From positions 31,722,001 through 31,786,000 of the forward strand of contig AP031354.1 in assembly GCA_037833965.1 (NCBI GenBank): DNA of 64,000 nucleotides, in the 5' to 3' direction. Below the pieces are notes generated by a model. The model did not search any database. It was not told the DNA's origin and saw only the letters and a program-made list of their open reading frames with translations. Of this stretch, positions 59,721-64,000 are shown in pieces. The translations under genes and the position numbers were made by a program. This DNA is from Marchantia polymorpha subsp. ruderalis (lineage: Eukaryota; Streptophyta; Marchantiopsida; Marchantiales; Marchantiaceae). The stretch's first letter is position 1, and every line of letters starts with the position of its first letter.

Positions 59721-61223
59721 ACATAATTGTATCATATACATTTACCGTATTTAGATAATCGAAACGATGGTGGATGACTCATGAATTTAGCTGTGTGTTT
59801 TGTAATGTAAGATTTTGGAAAAAATTTATCAATGTAGCAAAGTTATATATACAGAAAACGACCTTGAAGAAAGTATTATTGTATTTTATGTGGCTATGAT
59901 GTGGCCGTGTGCAAAGTTGAACCAATCGAAATCACCTCTACTCGATATGTTTGTTCTTCTCTGGAGTACACATATATACGCAAGCTCACATCTCTGATTC
60001 ATGTGGGATAAAGGTTCAGTCCCAAGATTGCCGCAATCTTTTACATCTACGATCGATCATTTTTATGATTGCCAAAATGTGTATCAGCTGTTTCTTGTTA
60101 TGAAGTGTAAATTAAATCCAAGATAATCCGGTATTCACTTGCCACGGGTTGTGGGTGGTAAGAATCAACATCTGATTCATGAGTAAAAGATCACCGTGAA
60201 TTTTAACTTGGTATCATTGCTGAATCTGATGTGCAGAAACGACAGCATCTTAGCTTCCAACATAGTAAACTTAGCGTTCATGAAACTGATAATCGTCCCA
60301 AAAGTTACTCCAATCTAATAACCTTCATGTCACACGAGAGCAGCAGAAGAGTACAGAAGAAGTGCATTATAAAGCATTTTGATTTGGTGGAAGAAAGTAA
60401 AATATTAAAGGATCAGATGTTCAAAGAACCCTTTCCAGAGATACTGTTGATTACTTCCCTGCAGAAGCATTCACGCAACTATTATTCATATGTAGGTAAT
60501 CACTGTATTTTAACATGTTAATGGAGAATATACGCTGTTTATTGCCATCAAAAGGGTTGGGATTGGATAATTAGTTCAGAGTACATGCATGACATCTTAT
60601 CACAACATCTGAGTTGCCTTTCACCCTCTCATGGAAACCAAAAATATCATGAAACTTGTATGGACCTTTTTTATAACTGAGCACATCCGGCCTTATATTT
60701 CATCACAGCTCCATTCAGCTCTAAATTCCTGTCAGCCATGGCAAAAGCATTTGCTCACCTTCTTAGGCTAACAGATTACTGTCCTCTACTCGACATGCAT
60801 ATCACTGCTAATGTACGTTCTATGCAAAAAAATTAAAAGCTATGGTGTTAACACATGTTTAATTTCATCTGCCTCCTATGACCAACATAATCTACATCCT
60901 CCTTCTCGTAACTCTTACTACTTCAGTCGCTGCATTTCACCATCTGGTGCAACCCCTACAAAAAAGTTAAGTGATAACACATCTGTACGTAACTCAAACT
61001 ACGTTGAAATATATTACCGATTAGAAATATATCGATCATGCTACATCTCTGGGGTATAAACTAAATCTATTATTTGTACCTGAGACAGAACGCAAATTCC
61101 TCTAAGGGTGAAGAATACATTCGATTTCTCATAGGAGAGCTGATTGGGAACTGAGAAAAGCTCGTTAGCACAGATGCAGGGTGATTTGAGAATTATTACA
61201 TTGGTAATGCCTGTCCACAACTG
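59721..61223. other. Intergenic stretch before module 6
   Basis: 1.5 kb without a recognisable gene. The last 350 bp are a diverged form of the conserved NRT2 3' flank (for example CTCCTTCTCGTAACTCTTA near 60900). The rest is unique AT-rich sequence. Confidence 0.6.
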
Positions 61224-62967
61224 TCAGAGTCTATCCACTCCAACGGTTTCTTCTTTGGATCTTGGGGGCGACTGACGACCTCGTTCGGACTTGGAGTTTT
61301 CGGCGAATTTCATGCTAGCATGGTGGAGACCGTTGGATTGCTCTTCCTTGCTCCACTCGGAGATGTAATAATCTTCCTCCGTGGCCTTGGACGGAGGGCA
61401 GAACATGCTTCCCCACTGCGGGAAGTGGACGAAGATAACAGGCAGAGTGCAGGCCACGATCATGATGCCCATCAGCATGATCCCGTCCTCCGTTGTGTAC
61501 TTGGAGCTCATGAAGAAGATTCCCTGAGTCGTCACAGCTCCAATGTTTCCACCTGCTCCAGTGGCGCCAGAGATGATTCCGAGTGATCTTCTGGAGATGA
61601 ATGGAATGACACCGAAAGTGGCACCGCAAGCTGCCTGGACGAAGAACGAGAAGATGAGCATGACGGCGATGGCAGGTCCCAGCTGGCCTGTCAGGCCCAG
61701 AACGATGCACAGAACTCCTCCCACCGTCTGGATGATCCACAGGTTCCACAGCCGGCCTCTCATTCCCCACCTCGACGCCACAACGTCAGACAGGACTCCT
61801 CCCAGAGGGCGAGAGAACAAGTTCATGAGCCCGAATGTGGATGCGATGATTCCAGCAGTCTGCAGGTTCAGGTCGAAGCGATCGTAGAAGTACTCGGCGA
61901 TGATGTTGTCGACTGTGAGCTCCACTCCGAAGCAATAGCCGTATGTCAGAGCAAAAATGTACGTGCGATAGTTGGTGACTGCGTAGAGAAACACCTGCAA
62001 AGAAAAATTTTCAGATCTCATCAGATTATGATCAGAGTGAGCCCATCAGATCTCTTCGTAATAACTTCTTCGACTCGAGCTCAGAAGAACGCCAACACTC
62101 AATGTCAACATTGCAAGCATTTGAGAATTTGGGAATGACTGTCACATTGGAGCTCACCTTCTGGAAGCTGTCGTTCACTTTCTCGCCCTCTCTCTTCAGC
62201 TCAGCATAGTTTCCGTCGGGCAAATCTTGGCCCAGGGTCAAGACCAGCAATCCCATCATCACTTGCAGCACGCCGGGGACGAAGAAGGCGATCCTCCAGG
62301 CTGTGAACTTCTCTGACCCGATGTCTCGGCGGATGATGTCGAACACCAGGGGCATCACCAGCTGAACGATGCCTCCTCCCATGTTCCCCCATCCGGCTGC
62401 CGTGCCGTTAGCGATTCCCACGATTTTGCTGTTGAACATGGAGCTCATCCAGAACTGACACGACACGAACGTCGCCAGGCAGAAACCGATGAAGAATCGC
62501 ACCAGGATGAATCCCACCGGAGTGGACACCAGAGGCATGCAGAAGATGGCAGGCGCCGTGATCATCATGAGAATGGCGCAGCCGTAGCGAGGCCCCACGA
62601 GGTCGCAGATGGTGCCCATGAGCAGCCGAGACACCACAGCTCCAGCGACTGAGGCGATGCCGGAGTTGCCAATGTCCACCTTGGTGAGTCCGAGGTTGTC
62701 ACGGATGACGGGCATGAGAGGCGGTGCGGCGAAGGTGGAGAAGAAGCAGATCATGAAGGCGATCCACGACAGATGGAAAGTCCTCATGTGAGGAGCAGCC
62801 ACGGAATAGAGCCTCACGGTCTTAGCCTTGTGCTCGGAATCGACCGGGAGAGCGAACTTCCTCCCCTTAAGATCAGTGGCTTCTTTCTCTCCCACAGTCT
62901 CCATAGTCATCTGGAACACGGGCTCTCCCTTGGCGTTTCCCTCCTGCGAGTCGCTGTTGGCAGCCAT
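61224..62967 (-). CDS. NRT2: NRT2 high-affinity nitrate transporter, module 6
   Basis: Complete two-exon gene for a 526-aa nitrate importer. Exon 1 is 62967-62158 (270 codons), the intron 62157-61995 (163 nt, GT-AG), exon 2 61994-61224 (256 codons plus stop). The signatures [23 protein letters not shown] and [10 protein letters not shown] are intact. The N-terminus lacks the [11 protein letters not shown] stretch, as in module 3. The C-terminus ends ETVGVDRL, like module 2 (ETIGVDRL) rather than modules 3-5 (VVVDGV/VVVEGV), so this gene may be a mosaic. The partner NAR2 at 63711 is a pseudogene. One conservative change (GNSGIAS for GNAGIAS) marks this copy. Confidence 0.97.
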
Positions 62968-63710
62968 AGCTCAGGAATCCGACTCTCAGAAACTAAACTG
63001 AAACGCCTAACTCGTGAAGCATAGATTAACCCGTCACGAGCTCCTGAAAAGTGCGGGGAATTGGAGTGTGGCTTCACCAACTCCGTATAATGATGACAAT
63101 CGTACAAAATTGTAACGAATCGGATGTGTCAGAAGCTCTACACATTCAGTCTCTAACACCTTTGAGTGTTTGTCCCGATTCAAGCAGTCGTAATTTTCTG
63201 ACTCGAGGTCAGGGACAATACACTAAGGAAGTTGAAGAGACAGAATGGAGGCAAAGACACTACGAGAGGATGAATTTGATTGAGCAGAAGAGTGCTCTAA
63301 ATATACAGAGCGCGAAGCTCGCTATCGTCTGTGGCAAGTTTGACTTCCAGTGGGGCTCGAGCTAGCGCTGCAGGAGTAGTATCAGCAGCAGCAGTGAAGA
63401 GATTCTGAAAGTACAGGAGTACGGCTTCTGAGCACATTTGCTGGAGTGACACGTTTGCTTGCGGTGCGGCCAGTGAAGCAAAACGCCGCATTCTGGTCTA
63501 TTTGGGGCTTGCAAGTCTCCTCCTCACCCTGTGGAGGTTCCTGTCGTCTGCCCAGATCGCCGCATATTTGCATTCCGCTTGGATCCAGAATCCTGATTTC
63601 CAGTTGGCCATACGAGGAAGAAGTACACGTCTTGTTGGTTGTCTCTGCGTAAAAAATTCGAACCAGCACCAGCACCCCAGTGCTGGTTCAAGAGTATATA
63701 CCGACGTGTT
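62968..63710. promoter_or_regulatory. Divergent promoter region, module 6 (shortened)
   Basis: A 0.74-kb spacer. The NRT2-side TATATTTA on the minus strand is at 63298-63305 (338 bp from the ATG), with the palindrome CTGACTCGAGGTCAG at 63198-63212. The sequence matches module 5 up to ATATACCGACGTGTTGG (63696-63712 against 34750-34766), where about 0.6 kb present in module 5, including the NAR2 core promoter block, is absent. The NRT2 half is intact. Confidence 0.65.
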
Positions 63711-63941
63711 GGGAAAGTTACTCGTTCCTGCAACTTCGGTCCTTTCTGCTCTGATTGGTTCTGTTGAGACAACTGTGCTCTTTTTTACATTGTAGAGGAC
63801 TCTTCTGAAGGAAACCGAGATTCAGAATCAAGTGTCCGCACAGGACTGGCCAAAGTAGGCGACGACCACTTGAGAATCAGATGGGCGGGCCGCTACTATC
63901 CAGGAAGCAGCAGCTGCAGACCTCGATGAGTCGTACGAGAA
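63711..63941 (+). pseudogene. NAR2/NRT3 pseudogene, module 6 (5' third only)
   Basis: Matches the module 5 pseudogene nearly base for base: remains of the signal segment (VPATSVLSALIGSVETTVL), an EIQNQVS stretch and GDDHLRIRW in another frame, then the same abrupt end after TCGTACGAGAA and the same following sequence (ATCTATTGTT...CAAACAAGCCG). It lacks a start codon at the homologous place because of the upstream deletion, and has an early stop (TAG at about 63793) and frameshifts. The last 59 bp of the window continue the sequence shared with module 5. Confidence 0.88.
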
Positions 63942-64000
63942 TATCTATTGTTACTAGACTAAAAACTATATCGGTAACAAACAAGCCGCAAGTGTAGGCA

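Noticed and set aside
1-64000. tRNA, rRNA or other known structured RNA genes.
   Set aside because: No cloverleaf-compatible A and B box pair or rRNA segment was recognised by eye; a dedicated scan could still find one.

Overview
The window is nuclear DNA of a land plant, most likely a bryophyte-grade plant. This rests on its two gene families, both of plant type: NRT2 high-affinity nitrate transporters (MFS, with one conserved short intron) and their obligate partner NAR2/NRT3, a small secreted-type membrane protein. I cannot name the species from sequence alone.

Host genes form a tandem cluster of six head-to-head NRT2-NAR2 modules. Five face the same way (NRT2 on -, NAR2 on +): 1-2850, 9016-12715, 15884-19491, 32227-35591 and 61224-63941. 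One is inverted (22575-26163). Each module is an NRT2 gene and a NAR2 gene reading away from each other across about 0.75-1.3 kb, so each transporter and its partner share a bidirectional promoter. TATA-like boxes lie at near-constant distances from the start codons: about 333-338 bp for five NRT2 genes and 291 bp for the first, and 242-265 bp for NAR2. Five complete NRT2 genes and one cut by the window edge look functional (526-542 aa). Four NAR2 genes are complete (210-214 aa). The last two NAR2 copies (modules 5 and 6) are truncated pseudogenes with the same 3' breakpoint, so the break predates the duplication that separated them. Modules 3 and 4 with their flanks form a large imperfect inverted duplication (about 14.25-19.7 kb against 22.4-27.2 kb).

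Between modules lie AT-rich non-coding stretches with tandem and inverted repeats (257-bp pair at 3.25-3.76 kb, hairpin element at 13.5-13.8 kb, degenerate purine-rich repeats at 21.0-22.1 kb, about 505-bp-spaced pair at 28.3-29.2 kb, 164-bp pair at 31.2-31.5 kb).

The 36.0-59.7 kb stretch is a nest of fossil LTR elements between modules 5 and 6. A decayed Copia element (36.06-59.72 kb) is split by a Ty3/Gypsy element (about 39.94-47.95 kb) and by a tandem array of a second GC-rich LTR family here called X (about 47.95-58.17 kb). The Gypsy element carries two unusual passengers: a DNMT3/DRM-like cytosine-5 DNA methyltransferase domain between protease and reverse transcriptase, and a PHD-finger-like domain at the end of the integrase. 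Family X encodes a long gag-like, coiled-coil protein that I do not recognise, and is peppered with a 16-bp perfect palindrome.

Together the host genes make the two-component high-affinity nitrate uptake system: NAR2 is needed for NRT2 to reach and work in the plasma membrane. Head-to-head pairing is a simple way to keep both components co-expressed. Loss of NAR2 in two modules implies that their NRT2 products depend on NAR2 made elsewhere in the cluster.
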